64,000 nucleotides of DNA, taken from positions 39,295,571 through 39,359,570 of the forward strand of contig NC_067123.1 in assembly GCF_021347895.1 (NCBI RefSeq), in the 5' to 3' direction. The first letter of the stretch is position 1. Every line of letters starts with the position of its first letter. The notes beneath the pieces were generated by a model. The model saw nothing but the letters and a program-made list of their open reading frames with translations, did not search any database and had not been told where the DNA came from. This DNA is from Acanthochromis polyacanthus. Taxonomy: Eukaryota; Chordata; Actinopteri; Pomacentridae. The position numbers and the translations under genes were made by a program. Shown piece after piece: positions 1 through 41,349 of the stretch.

Positions 1-17529
<17,529 letters not shown>

Positions 17530-18297
17530 GCTCGAGTAGGAAAATCTGAAGTGCTCGAAATCCGGCATGAACCCAGACTTCAGCAGATTCAGCTCTGCAG
17601 GTAATTCCGTGTAAAATCTTCGAATGATCCGCAGCAGGAATGAGGCCCAGCAGCCTGTTGTGGATGTCTATTCCTGATGATCTCCTTTACAGAGAAGAGC
17701 TGAGGGCAAAAAAAGCAGACGACGCGTTTTAGAAAGGAGGCATTTGGGGCCTCAAATCAGACCACAATGACAGGATTCAAACAGAACACTGCAGTACACC
17801 TTTGTGGACATACGATAAAACAAACACACAAGGTGTCTCTAAATCTGCCACTGGAGCCTGCATCAAAATGAGATTGCTGAGTTTACTTTTACGCAGGACT
17901 CGTTTAGAGGAGACACGGTGGTGACGCGCACCAGCAGAACACGGTTTATTCTAAGCCTGAGAATAAAACAGCACATCAATATAATTCTGCTTTAATGGAT
18001 GTTTAATTCACCTACCTTCAGCTGGAGCAGAATAACTAGTTTTTCCAGGTAATGAGGTGGAATCAGTGTAGTGCGACGGTGCAGCAGAGAAGAAAACAAG
18101 CGACTGACTGCGGCTGTAGGTTACCGTACTGACGCTGAAAGGAGCACCAAGAAGCTTAAGGTACCGTAATAACTACAGTAAAGGCGCACAGAAAAAGTAA
18201 AATTTGTTGCTGTATGTCAGAAGCTGTCATTACCAAGTAGCTTTTACAAATTTGAATTTAAATTTACCTGGTAATTATGTAAAATAAAGCCCTTAAA

Positions 18298-18925
18298 GTA
18301 ATGGACAAAAAACCCGTCCGTTGGCACCACTGCCACATTTTGAAAAAATACAATCTATTGAGCTTTGAAAGTTTCATGCAGTTTTCATTCCTTAAATTAG
18401 TTTTCAAATGTGTTAATAATCTTACCCCTGAACCCTTATCCAAATTTATTCAAAGACAGAACAGCAGCAGAGTAACAAGAAACAAGGTGAATGGAAACTG
18501 TAGCATACAAAAATGTAAGTCAGCATTTGGACAGTTAGCTTTCTCTTTTAGAGGCTCTAAACTCTGGAATTCATTACCAACCGATATCAAATTAATCACA
18601 GATTTAAAACCCTTCTCTGCAAAGGTCAAGTGCTGGCTAAAAGCACATCAGAGCTGTAATCATTCTTAGTTTGCCATGTTTTTTATTAACTTATTTTGAA
18701 CTGGTTTGTGTAATTATTTGTTTTTATGTGAACATGTATTTTATTGTTCTTTTGTAAACTTTGTTATTTATGATGTTATATATTCTGACTTTATATTTAA
18801 AGGCCCCATCTAGGGACAAGAGTTGGAAACTAGCCCTTGCTATAAACTCTGTGCAGCACATCAGATTCATGCCAAGTAATGGAACGATGTTAAACTGCAT
18901 CGTCCCTATCAAATAAATAAATTAA
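18298..18925 (+). mobile_element. 5'-truncated LINE, ORF2 C-terminus and 3' UTR (L2/Maui-like)
   Basis: An open frame (18301-18669, 122 codons) matches the C-terminal end of fish non-LTR reverse transcriptase ORFs: KKPVRWHHCHIL, LVFKCVNNLTPEPLSKFI, and FSFRGSKLWNSLPTDIK before a final Lys-rich helix. The 3' UTR has cccatctagggacaagagtt and ends gtccctatcaaataaataaa, a terminus I associate with L2-clade elements. The intact short frame suggests a fairly recent insertion. The element is truncated far into ORF2 and cannot be autonomous. Confidence 0.8.
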
Positions 18926-19560
18926 ATTCAGTGTGTATCACAGCAAACACTGACAAGTTGAGAATTTCTAAAGAGTAAAACAAGATTTAAAGGAGGTGGC
19001 AATGTTGCAAACCAATAGACAAGGAACAAGTGCAGCAAATGAAGGAAATTTTGAGGGAAAAAAAAATGTAGACACTACCTATCTTCTAAAAATGGATGTG
19101 CAGAAATGTGCAAATTTACATATGGTTGCCTCTATGGATCTGACTCCTGATCACTAAAAGAATTATTGGAAATCACACCTCACCAACAGGCTGCTGTATG
19201 GTCCACATCCACGGTGGTCAACCATCATTAGACAGACTAGAACTGGATGGACATGTGATGACACAAGGAAGCAGCTGGTTGTTATGGAAACTGATCTCAG
19301 AAAGGCCAGAAGGTTCTAGAAGACACTGGTCTGGAAGGCTAAGAACTTTTGACTGAGGGAGCTGGATGAAGAACTTTATTCATGTCACCGATTCGGTCGA
19401 ATGCAACTGACAGAAAGTTCTGCCATCATATTCTTTATACAAACTGAAAGCATCTGCTAGATTTCACCAAGTCTGTTATTTTCTCCCGATTAATTTACGT
19501 AAATGAAAAGTGACACAAACCACCAAATGGTTGTTTAAAGCATTAGAGGAGTTTAATTTC

Positions 19561-19870
19561 CTACGACTTGAACGTAGCATGCGCACATACAGCCTCTCCC
19601 TCACCCCCTCTAACCTCCCCCCTCTTAACATTACGAAGAAACGCCCCCCTCCAGAAACTTGCGTAGGACTCGTGAAGTTGTCTTTTACGGCTGGGTCCCC
19701 CTGGATCTTTATCTGCCATTATGTGAAAAAAGATGAGCAAAACAAGTCGCCAGCTAACTACGAAGCTATACCAAAGCAACACATACAGAAAACGCGCAAG
19801 TCCAAGGAAACTGACAGGAAAGGGAGCAAACCAAACGCCTCGGTCCGAGCGCGTTGATTAGCCGATGTTT
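19561..19870 (-). other. GC-richer patch with a 52-codon basic open frame, unassigned
   Basis: On the minus strand an ATG near 19717 opens a frame beginning MADKDPGGPSRKRQLHESYA and ending ATFKS at 19564. The patch differs from its flanks in base composition and CpG content. It could be a fragment of a dispersed element or a first exon. I found no convincing donor and no partner exon. Confidence 0.25.
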
Positions 19871-20429
19871 CCAGGTCCTGCCATGTCCAGTTTTTTTTTT
19901 TTTTTAAAATTCTTTGAGACCATACATACAAGTCCACTAAAAGTCAGTATATTCATTTTATGTGAATCAGACAAATTAAACAAAAACATCCTCCATAATG
20001 CCTTTAAGGAACAGTGAAAGTGACAATTTGAGAATTAAATGACACGACTTGTATGAAGTTGTCAGTCAAACATCTGACCAGCCTCCTGCTACATTTCAAT
20101 ATTTTGTGCTAAACTCCAGGTCACTTTTCAGGACTAGAATAAAAACTGCTTTGATTTCTGCCTGAAAACATGACGTTTTAAATGATTAATAAACCCCTAA
20201 TTTAAAAATGGAGTGACATAAGACTGATATTCCCACTAATGATGGAATCTTTGGAGAAGATTATTTTCCAGCCGTTCAGCAGAGCAACAAGTAATGCATG
20301 CTTTGGATGGACATTAGAGGCTGGAGAAAGCAGCAACAAGTATTCACCTACAGTCTAGAAAAGCTGTGTTCTGTATAGCAAGCACAAAATAAAAATCACA
20401 AAGTTGCATGTCTTTCACAAACTGAGGAA

Positions 20430-20435
20430 TTTATT
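20430..20435 (-). terminator. gapdh: gapdh poly(A) signal AATAAA
   Basis: A minus-strand AATAAA lies about 240 bp downstream of the gapdh stop codon, a reasonable 3' UTR length for this gene. It is the first perfect signal after the stop that I noticed. Confidence 0.6.
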
Positions 20436-20674
20436 TTCTTGGTAAGTGCAAAGGAGCCACCGTGCATGTTTGGTGCAACACGACCATTCAGCAGAATCCG
20501 GCTCAGTGGTGGAACGTCTTCTGAACAATCCTCACCGCTGAGCAGGACAGAGGTGACTGCATCATATAAAAAGGTCAGAAGATTTGCTCCCGGGACGGAT
20601 GGCGCTGCATCCAGTTACAGGTGAAGGAACAGGGAATCATGGGAAGGAACGACAAGTCTCGACTAGACAGGACT

Positions 20675-32448
<11,774 letters not shown>

Positions 32449-32759
32449 TTTGTCTGATATGGTCTAGTCCTCACTGAAAGTTAAAAGTTCCACATTTAAT
32501 TCATTTCTCTTCCAAAAACAGGCATGTCTCATTTTGTGAATGAGAACAAACACATAGGATCTGCAGAAACAAGTTGAAAAGGCTGCATGCCGCTCAATTA
32601 GAAGCACGAAACTCCTGCAGAGTTACGTTAGTGTTTCTCAATCAGCTCTAAAACCAAAGAGAGAAGAGGTGAGCAGTTCTACCGTTTGTGAAGGCTCCTC
32701 AGTCAGTGTGGTCCTCCGGGGAAGAACTGAAGTGGGGGACGAGCAGAGGACTAGCTGGG

Positions 32760-32766
32760 ATTTATA
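32760..32766 (-). promoter_or_regulatory. gapdh: gapdh TATA box
   Basis: The minus strand has caggTATAAATccc. Transcription would start about 25-30 nt downstream, near 32733, leaving about 285 nt to the ATG. A short 5' UTR intron is plausible. TATA-driven expression fits a strongly expressed housekeeping gene. Confidence 0.65.
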
Positions 32767-32787
32767 CCTGCTGAGGAGCGCTGCTGG

Positions 32788-32827
32788 CCACGCCCCCTCA
32801 ACCGGGATACACATAACCACGCCCCCT
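32788..32827 (-). promoter_or_regulatory. gapdh: Pair of GC-box/KLF-type sites upstream of the gapdh TATA
   Basis: Two identical 11-mers (minus strand AGGGGGCGTGG) occur at 32788-32798 and 32817-32827, 29 bp apart and 22-50 bp upstream of the TATA box. Sp1/KLF-type factors bind such motifs. Function here is inferred from position. Confidence 0.5.
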
Positions 32828-33189
32828 GCTCAGAATGTCAAGGTCGGATGAAGCTGCCAGTTAAAGATATATTCTTTAACTGCATGAACAGGCTGCCACT
32901 AATTTACCATCCATGAATCTACCAAATATTTTACAGATAGTTTTCCTCCAAAAATGCAAAATGAGCAGAATGACAAACAAAGGTTGGTAGATTAAAGTGC
33001 AAAGCTATGGAGTTAAACCGGAAGCTTCAACTCCAAAAATCTCCAAAAGACTCTTAATAAAGTGAAAAAGTTTGATCTGTCTGTTACACAAAGTCACTTT
33101 GATAATAGTTTCAGGTTGTGTAGAAATGCAGCTTTTGCGTGTGATGAATTTGCACCATTTCTGGTGCAGTTCCACTAAATTTATCATCT

Positions 33190-34300
33190 TTCTGACTTGG
33201 TTCTTCAGGTTCTTGATGGGTCTAACTCAGGACTTTGGGGAGACCAGTCTAGAACCTTCCTTCTATCCTGATGGAACCATACCTTTACCACGTCTGATGA
33301 GTGTTTGGGCTCATTGTCTCGTTGAAACATCCAACCGTGTCCAAGATCAACCTTCTGCTGATGGTTTTAGGTTCTCCTGAAGAACGTGGAGATGATCCTC
33401 CTTCTTCATTGTTCTATTTACTTTGTGGAAAGCTCCAGTTCCACAGAGCATGATACTGCCACCACCATGCTTGATGGTAGGTTTGGTGTTCTTGGGGATA
33501 AAAAAAAAAACCTAAGACCTGCCTAAGACAATCTGAAACCCGTCCTGCAACTAAAACCAGGACCAAAATCAAAGCTAAACCGGTCCAAAAAAAATCAGTC
33601 AAATTACAGTCTGAAACCAGTCCTAAAAAGTAAAAAAAAAATCAGCATAAAGTCGAGGCCAAAGCCAAAACTAAACTATTGCCCCCATCACTCTGGAACA
33701 GGGTAAATCTGGACTCATCAGACCACATGACCTTCCATTGATCCAGACTTCAATCTTTATGCTACCTAGAAAACTGAAGCCTTTTTTCTGACTAGCCTCA
33801 CTGATCAGTGGTTTTCTTAGGGCTACAGCTGTTTAGTCCCAATCCTCTGAGTTCCCTTTGCATCATGCATGTGGAAATGTTCTTACTTTGACTATTAAAC
33901 AGCTGTGAGTTCTACTGTTGGTTTCCTACGATCATCTAAGAGTTTGTTCCTGAAAGATGATGGTTCTCCACCATCCTTCAGGTTTTAATGATGCGTTGGA
34001 CGGTTCTTAACCTGATTTTAGTCGTTTCATCTCCTTGTTTGTTTACTTTGCTTGGTGCAGGCCAATAATTTGACCCTTCTGAGACAGATTAACATCCTTT
34101 CCATGACCACAGGACACGTCTTCCAACATGGTTGTTAATAAATGAGAAGCTCCTCACTGCATCAGCTAGGGTTAAAGAAGTTGTTTCATCACTGCAGAAA
34201 TTATCCAAAGGAAGGATCTTACCTGTTTGCTCAGTTAAATCCATATTTATGTTGTTTTTGGCCAGGCAGTGTGTGGCATTACGAGAGGCACAATGTCTCA
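33190..34300 (-). pseudogene. Decayed Tc1-like transposase
   Basis: On the minus strand, across several frames, are the marks of a Tc1/mariner transposase. LSQKGQIIGLHQAK (N-terminal HTH) is near 34050-34090, MWSDESRFTLFQSDG (an Asp of the DD34E triad) near 33685-33735, PTIKHGGGSIM near 33452-33484, and DW-PQSPELDP (region around the last acid) near 33205-33260. Frameshifts, stops and an internal insertion (33501-33672) show it is inactive. An intact 71-codon frame (34089-34301, minus) precedes the HTH region. Terminal inverted repeats were not located. Confidence 0.88.
33501..33672. repeat. Short AAACCAGGACCAAAA-type insertion in the Tc1 transposase
   Basis: About 170 bp of purine/A-rich DNA with imperfect repeats of aaaccaggaccaaaa, aaaccggtcc and gaaaccagtcct separates the WSDESRF and KHGGGS parts of the transposase. 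These parts are normally only a few tens of codons apart. Confidence 0.45.
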
Positions 34301-36611
34301 TACTGATATACTTTCGTTTCTAACAGTGATTCATTTTGTCATGTGTAGTAGTAGTTTTGTTACATTTTTTGTGACATATAGTTTATGATTTAGTTTTTTA
34401 AAGTTAATGTGACACAACAAACTCAATTACTGAAACATTAAAGCAGGAAAACTGACATGTATGAAAGAGGAAAAGCTTAGATTTGGCTGAGACGCAGCTC
34501 AGGTTTGACTTGGCTTTTCTTTTGAACTTTGACTGATTCAGCTTCCTTGGATTTTACACGTGATACAGTGTTTTAAAAGTAAAATTAGACTTCTAAAGGT
34601 CACATTCTGAATAGACCCATCATTATTCTGACTGCTGCAAACACAACAAATACAATCATCTATTTCAGTGCCGCTGAATAAGAAATAAAGGACAGTGTCA
34701 ATAAAAACACTAATGGACATTCATTACTTCACATACTCAGACATTTGAAAGAGTAAGAGGTCAGAACAGTGATGGAAAGCACTGCCCCCCCCCACCCCCG
34801 GCCTCCTGTCCAGGCTCATGCTCACCGTATGACAGCGCTGGTCATGTGATGCTGTTCTGTCCACTGCTATGTGATCCGCAGCACGCACGGACAGGGAAGG
34901 GAATGTCATGGCAGGTTCACTCAGGCTTCAGACCGCCACGGTCAGTTTAGTTTTCATCCCACTGCAGGTCAGTTTCAGATATTTAGCCAGAAATGTAACA
35001 CTGAATGAGCTGAATGAGGCTCGGGGGGGAACAGAGCACAGTCAGTGACAGAATTCAGGAAATATGTAGCTGGAAAATTTGAATTAAAGAAAGAAAAGTC
35101 TTATTTAAAGTTCAGTATCTCCAGAAATATAAGCAATTTCTGAGGCCCCAACTTTCTATCATCATCACGACAGCTGTGAACTTTGGTGTTGATTTTTCAG
35201 AGAAGTTGGAATATTTTCAGCTTTCTGAAGTCTTTTTGCACATTTTGTAACATTAATGTAGCTAAATCCAAGTGGAACTGTTGGTTTTAAATGAACTAAC
35301 ATCTAAATATTCCTGAAAATAACGATGTAATCTGATAATATCGAAGCTAGCGTAGCTCCATGTGGAAATGTGAGATCTGTCTAAATGAAGCTGTATTTAA
35401 TTAGGAAAATAGGACAAAATGACATTTCTAAAGGTAAATTTAAAACAATTCAATATTTGCTTTGCTTTAATTGAAGCTGTTATTTCAGAAAAACACAAAT
35501 TTTCTCTGAGTTTTGCACCAGATTACACGCTTCTTTCTAGGAAATTACTTATCATCTGTGGATTGTTTTTTCTCAAATTACATTTTTGTCCGAAACATTA
35601 AATACTCCCTAAATGTCATGTTTTGTCTCCAACTCAGAAATGATCACATCTACAACCATCCACTAGAGGTTTTAGTGAATATTTAGCCAATATTAACACA
35701 CTTTCAGGCAATATTTAAGGTTTTGTTCTGAAAGCTCGTGAACATTTATTCTTTTAATGATTTGTTCTAAATAATGATGTATAAATATTTGTTTTTCTTT
35801 AACAATAACAACTAATTCTACAAATCGATTCCCTGAACAGATGCAGGCGAATTTTGTATGAAATCTTGAATTGTTGTTTGGCTACAGTGTATAAGCGTTT
35901 TGCAGTTTTTCCCTCTTTTTTTAAGGGTCAGTGATCAAAATTTGTCATTTGCAGCAGCCACTTAATTATTCAGGTCAGTTGGAAACAGTTTTATCTGAGT
36001 CTGCACCAAATTTATTTCATGTCAAAAGATTATAAAATGTATTTAATGATAGAAAATGACTGTATTTCTATGTGATTTGTTTTGATTTCTGTATTTCAGC
36101 TGTTGAAACACTACTAGCGCTGTCCATCTCCAGGGTTTCTCTTGCAGAGCGACTGTCCAACTCTGTTCGTGGATAATCAGTCACAGATCAGAGCTCACAT
36201 CCATCACATGCTGTCAGCACGCTGGTCAGACACAATGGAGCAACATCTGTCCAGTCTGTTATTAATGATGTGGGCTAGACCGTTTATTAAGCCAAAAAAA
36301 CCCAGTTCCAAAATACATTTTCACTACGCTGGTGTATTTAGCTCAGTGTTTTCTAGGAAACAGGAGAAATAGAGATGATACAAAGATCACAACACAACCA
36401 TCGTCTGCCATGAAATATGCAAAAAAGAGAGGAAAAAGTCAAGTTTGGATGAGAAATGTTTCACAAAAGAATCCCATGAAAATACCAAAACTAGCAATAG
36501 AATGGTTTCACCAAAAGGTAATTTTAGTCTAGAAAAGATTCTGTCAGACTGCTGGTCGTCTGCATTTCCACTGAAGAGGACAGAAATTTTACACTCAGTC
36601 TACCTGTCACA

Positions 36612-36863
36612 TAGCCTAGCCGCGCTAGACAACCCACGGCAACGAATTTAATTCTCTGCCAGGGTGGGTCTAGTTACCCTCCATAAGGCTCGAGGCTGGA
36701 TTCTCCTAAAACTGGCCGACGAATCACCATGAAGTGTAGAGTCAGAAGGCGGGCGTAACTAAGTGACGACAGAAAAACGACGATTCTGACAGAAACAACC
36801 GGAAACAACTAGCCTAGCTGCGCTAGACAACCCACGGCAACGAATTTAATTCTCTGCCAGGGT
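36612..36863. mobile_element. MITE-like sequence with 54-bp direct repeats
   Basis: A 54-bp segment (tagcctagc/t-gcgctagacaa...ctgccagggt) occurs at 36612-36665 and again at 36810-36863 with a single difference, 144 bp apart. The unit is relatively GC-rich and contains gccgcgctagac. I know this motif as part of a repeated element in fish genomes. Its right boundary may extend to about 37100. Confidence 0.55.
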
Positions 36864-37139
36864 CGACAACAAAAACAGTCGTTGAGCTCCATTAGCACCG
36901 ACTCTGAATAATCTTTCTGTTAACATGTCTGTAATATACTTGAGCTTCACCCATTGACCGCATAAATAAGGCTTCACCGAACTCCCGCATCCTCTGATTT
37001 CCCTCGCTCTCGGAACTACGTCAGCCTGTTCGTTGCGCTGATTGGTTGTATACCTACCCAATTGCTGCAGAGTGATTTTTACGCGGTTGATCATGATTTA
37101 CCAGTCAACAATCACTGATGGCCTTGAGTTCTTGGTAGT

Positions 37140-37370
37140 GACTGAAAGAAAGCTGAGGTGGTTCAGTATCTGATTTGGATGCCTCCTGGGCAACTTCCTT
37201 TGGAGGTTTTCCAGACAACTTCAACTGGCAGGAGACTATGGGGTAGACTCAGAATATGCTGGATGGATTGTATATCTCATGTGGCCCGGGAACATCTCAG
37301 CATTCATCAGAAGGAACTGGAAAACGTTGCTGGAGATACGACTGGAATGAGCTGCTTGGCCTGAAGCAGA
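37140..37370 (+). pseudogene. LINE reverse-transcriptase ORF, C-terminal fragment
   Basis: An open frame (37158-37364) reads MPPGQLPLEVFQTTSTGRRL, then WGRLRICWMDCISHVAREHL, then QKELENVAGDTTGMSCL. It is a diverged form of the C-terminus of fish LINE ORFs (pattern RMPPGRLPGEVF, GRPRTRWRDYV, ELDEVAG). Only this tail remains. Confidence 0.65.
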
Positions 37371-38056
37371 AGAAAACACATAAATTAATGGAGGATGGCC
37401 ATGCTGGAAGAACGGCAGCAGAGGAGGACAACATGTGAGCAGTAAAATACTGAACTGTTGGTACTGTGAATTTAACCAATCAGCACTAAGCCCCACATAG
37501 CAGTTTTTTCAAGGGCCGCTCTGAAGGATCTACCATGGAGCAGGAACTTCATTTGTCCACAAAAATGGTCCCGAAAAAGATTCAACAAGGAGGGTTCCTA
37601 AAACGACCTACAACCCCCTTTATAAACAACTCACGACTATATACTTTATAAAAAAAAGGCTCATTAAACTCCTGAATCTACAGTTCCCTGCATGTTTTGG
37701 CCTCAAACAGGAGGTGATGGTATGTTTTTTTAATGCTGTACTGTTGCACCCATCAGTGACTCTAGTGAAGACTTCCAGCAGCAGGATGTTTATCACAACA
37801 AACTGCACTGTGAGTGTTCATGGTAATGAAGGAACACGTCCAACTGTGCAACAGTGTGGCTCCTGGATGAGTTTTTTTAATGGTTTTTTTCACAACAATG
37901 GAGCTCCGTGGCACAAAGGAACGAGATGTTCCAGGCTGTGCACACAAATAACACTTATTATTAGGAGTCATTTACTGCAGGTTTTGCTTGATTCATGAGT
38001 TTGTTGACAAGAAGAAAACTCAACCACCACAACATGTGCAGTTTGACCCTGTTTAT

Positions 38057-38240
38057 GGTAGGTAGGTAGGTAGATACTTTATTAATCTCCAAAGAAAAAT
38101 TCACAGTTCCAGCAGCATGAGAGGTAAAAAACATAAGAGCATGCAAGTTACATATAAGACAATAATAAAAATATAAAGATCTAAACATACAAACATATAC
38201 CTGGTGGTAAGCTACAAACGGACAGTGCAAGGTGAAGAAT
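38057..38240 (-). mobile_element. LINE-like 3' tail with (GGTA)n terminus
   Basis: The plus strand shows ggtaggtaggtaggtagata then ctttattaatctccaaag, i.e. on the minus strand a 3' end of the Rex type running into a tetranucleotide tail. It resembles the copy at 1697-1880. Confidence 0.55.
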
Positions 38241-39665
38241 ATCACTGAGATCAGATCTTAGCTGATGTAAATGGATTGAAGAAAAAACATCCATGCTACT
38301 CTAAAAGTCGACGCTGTCCAGATCACATGTTAAACCAGGTGTAAATGCAGCTTTTCACTTCTCACAATGCACCAGAACCTTCAAACCCTGAAGGCCAATG
38401 AACATAGAGTCCTGTCAGACACTCAGTGGAGGGTGAAGTAAAGGTCAGACTATAAATATGACGTCCAAACTGCTCCTGCTCGGAGCTCTCTTCATATAGT
38501 CTCAATATGTCAAAGGGTGTGACATTTGGTGAGACGACACGGTGAGCCGGGCATCGCCGGCCGGGGTCAGAGATACCCGGGAGGTTAATGCCGTCCGGGA
38601 CAGCGTGAGCGTCTGGAAAACAAGATGTGACTGAAGGTTGGTCTGAATACCTGAGTAAAAGCTCGACAGCCCACGGAGGCGGTACCAAGATAAGATAAAT
38701 GTGGTTTCTTTGTGTGTGTGCATGCATGTTGTGGTGCAACAGTGTACATACTGTCGGTTTGTGTAAGACTGGGTGTGATGGATGCTTTGTCTCTGGTCAG
38801 GCGTGCTCTCCAGCCACACTGATAATCCCCCCCTGATCCATCACGGCCATGCCTTATCAGAAAATATGGGAACCTGGTTGCTATGACAACCCCAGTGGTT
38901 GGACAGCTGGTTAATAATTCAAGTCTCGCTTGCTCCTGTCTGATATTTGTCTTTCTGCTGCTCAGACTGTATAAACACGGTCTAAAATTCACTCACCATT
39001 TCACGACTGTTCCAGAAGAAGTCGGAGCTCCTTCCTGACCGGAGGCTGTTCTGCTTTCTCTTCTTAAAGCTGCTTTCTAGTTTCGTTTCCCCTCCACATA
39101 GACATGCCTTTTAATATATCTGAACATTCCTCTCATAGAAAGTGACCTGTTTGTAACATTCTGCATTATTCACTGATAACTGGACACATTTCTTGACTTG
39201 TCCATTCTAAAATCACCTCTAAATGCTCATATTTGGGATGAAATCTCACCTTTTTAAGATGGGAGCAGCAACATTTCCCTGCATTAGTGGTCTACTGATA
39301 GAAAATGATGAGATAAAGGTCACTAAAATCCAACCATATTCACACAGATCACATGAAAAAAATGAAATATTTTTATAAATAAACCAAATAATCTGTGGTT
39401 TAAATGTAGTTTTTTAACCCTTCGTTCTTTCTCAGCCACATGGGTCATTACAGAACTGGAGGACATTTAGGCGGCAAAATTTTTGAACAATTACCCTTCT
39501 CATTTACAGTTTTCTGCTCTATATTGATCAGTAATAGCTAATAAACTATAAAAGGCTTGATTGGCTCAGCTTACACATCCATGGTAGCATTTTTATTCCA
39601 TGTTTTCTGTGTTGTTTGCTAACCCTACTCTAATCACAGTAACAGGGTTGCTAATCCATGCTAAT

Positions 39666-39885
39666 GTTAGCTTTTTCTCAGCAGTAGAAGCTAGATATTT
39701 AGCTAGCTGTTACTGCTAACGTTAGCTTTTTCTCAGCAGTAGAAGCTAGATGTTTAGCTAGCTGTTACTGCTAACATTAGCTTTTTCTCAGCAGTAGAAA
39801 CTAGATATTTAGCTTGCTGTTACTGCTAATGTTAGCTTTTTCTCAGCAGTAGAAGCTAGATATTTAGCTAGCTGTTACTGCTGAC
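39666..39885 (+). repeat. 55-bp x 4 minisatellite with hairpin-forming units
   Basis: Four contiguous units start at 39666, 39721, 39776 and 39831, each 55 bp, beginning gttagctttttctcagcag and ending ctgttactgctaac. Each differs from the consensus by only a few bases. Within the array CTAGCTGTTACTGCT is near-complementary to AGCAGTAGAAGCTAG (13 of 15), and unit junctions form the palindrome gctaacgttagc. Confidence 0.9.
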
Positions 39886-40393
39886 CAAGAGGACAAACTG
39901 ACTGATGGAAAACAGACCAGAAATATTCTTCAATCAATGTTAAAAAGCCTTAGAACACACATATGATCTCTTGTAAAATCATAACTACAAACTTTAATCC
40001 AATGCATGTAAAAACTGCTGTATTTCTACGAGATTTACTAAACAATTTCCCATTATTTCACAGTATTTCTGTGGTTCCCCAGAATACTACCACTGTTTTG
40101 TTTTACAGTGTAGAATTGGACATTCAGCGTACTTTATGGGCTCTGTGTTCATCTTGGATTAAAAGACAAGAACAAATGGGCAAACTCGATGATGGTGAAA
40201 ATGCTTTCTGAATTGTTGGCAATAAATATACACACTCAAGATGTTCAGTTCTCTGTCAAAGTGTTGAGAAGGTCAGGAGATAACCTTTACGCTCATCTGT
40301 GTCAAAGCTCAGGTTAACAGGTCAGCTGGTGTGGAAAAGGCAGCCGGCTAAGTTTAGGTCTGAGGTCAAAAAAACTGGCTGACACCTGGCAGA

Positions 40394-40413
40394 CACACGC
40401 ACGCACGCACGCA
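40394..40413 (+). repeat. (ACGC)n microsatellite
   Basis: A short acgcacgcacgcac run. Other microsatellites: tgta/tatg at about 3040-3070, tat/att at about 11457-11475, and ggac at about 54390-54405. Confidence 0.8.
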
Positions 40414-40579
40414 CAGAAAGCAGCAGGCATGCAAGACTCCAGCAACAGGAAATCCAGACAGGTAAAAGGCTAAGAAGCTGGAAGATTCCCTGAAAAACAG
40501 AAAGAAAATCACAAAGTAAATGTATGAAGCTGCCTTAACCACCTTCATCGTGTACTAAAGCTATAAAACTGTAAATATC

Positions 40580-41060
40580 AGTGGTTGGGCTGTGCTGCTC
40601 CGTCTTTCTCTTTAAAATACCCCACAGGTGTTCTATCGGATTCAAGTCAGGCAACAGCAACAAACTCGACTTTAGCCGTGTGCTCTGGATTCTTATCATG
40701 CTGGAATATTCCTCTTCTGCAGACTGGAGACGTCTCCACAGCCACTATTCTGGTAAACCCACAGACATTCATGGAGTCGTCTATAAATATCGTCTCCTTG
40801 GCTCTCCTGCAGCCTGCTATCACCACATTCTCCCTCCACCGTGCTTCACTGTCAGGACTATGCATCCACTGTGGTAGCCCTGGTCAGGTTCACGCTGAAC
40901 ATGCTGGACCACAACCGAGCTGAATAAATTCATCTCCATCTCATCCGATTACAGAATGTGCTCCCGATGTTCATCAGGCTTCTTTTCATGTTCTTTAGCA
41001 AAGTCTCATCCTGCAGTTTTTTGCTCAAAGGCTAGCAGGAAGCTGATGTTAAGAGGAGTG
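40580..41060 (-). pseudogene. Second Tc1-like transposase remnant, C-terminal half
   Basis: Minus-strand fragments include TVKHGGGR near 40840-40862, FQHDKNPEHTAKV near 40676-40714, and PDLNPIEHLWGILKRK near 40606-40652. These are the Lys-His-Gly-Gly, second catalytic Asp and terminal LW-LK blocks of Tc1 transposases. Frame changes and stops separate them. It is a different, more diverged lineage than the copy at 33.2-34.3 kb. Confidence 0.82.
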
Positions 41061-41349
41061 GAGTCATTTCAGGAGGACTGCAGCCCTGATTGGTGCTACT
41101 GTTTTTCCTTCTCTACTTCCTGATTACTGCTGCAGCTGTGTTTAAAGTATACAGTAGCATTACACTGGACATAATCTGAAATTCTCAAAATTTAAAATGG
41201 AGTTACTTGTTCAATAACGGCACTGCAAAATTCTTTGTAGGGTTTTATTAACACAAAATTCTCCAGTAAAACCCAAATATAAACAGCATTTTAGCATTAA
41301 TCAACCATGTTTGTAGGTCATTTAACTGTTTTACACATAAAAATATTCA

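Larger units (their letters stand above)
17569..20429. other. Intergenic region between iffo1 5' end and gapdh 3' end
   Basis: Only about 2.9 kb separates the first iffo1 Met from the gapdh poly(A) signal. The iffo1 5' UTR and promoter must lie in the first few hundred bases, but I see no TATA box there and cannot place the start site. The region contains a LINE 3' fragment (18298-18925) and a short GC-richer patch with a basic open frame (19561-19870). The remainder is AT-rich. Confidence 0.7.
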
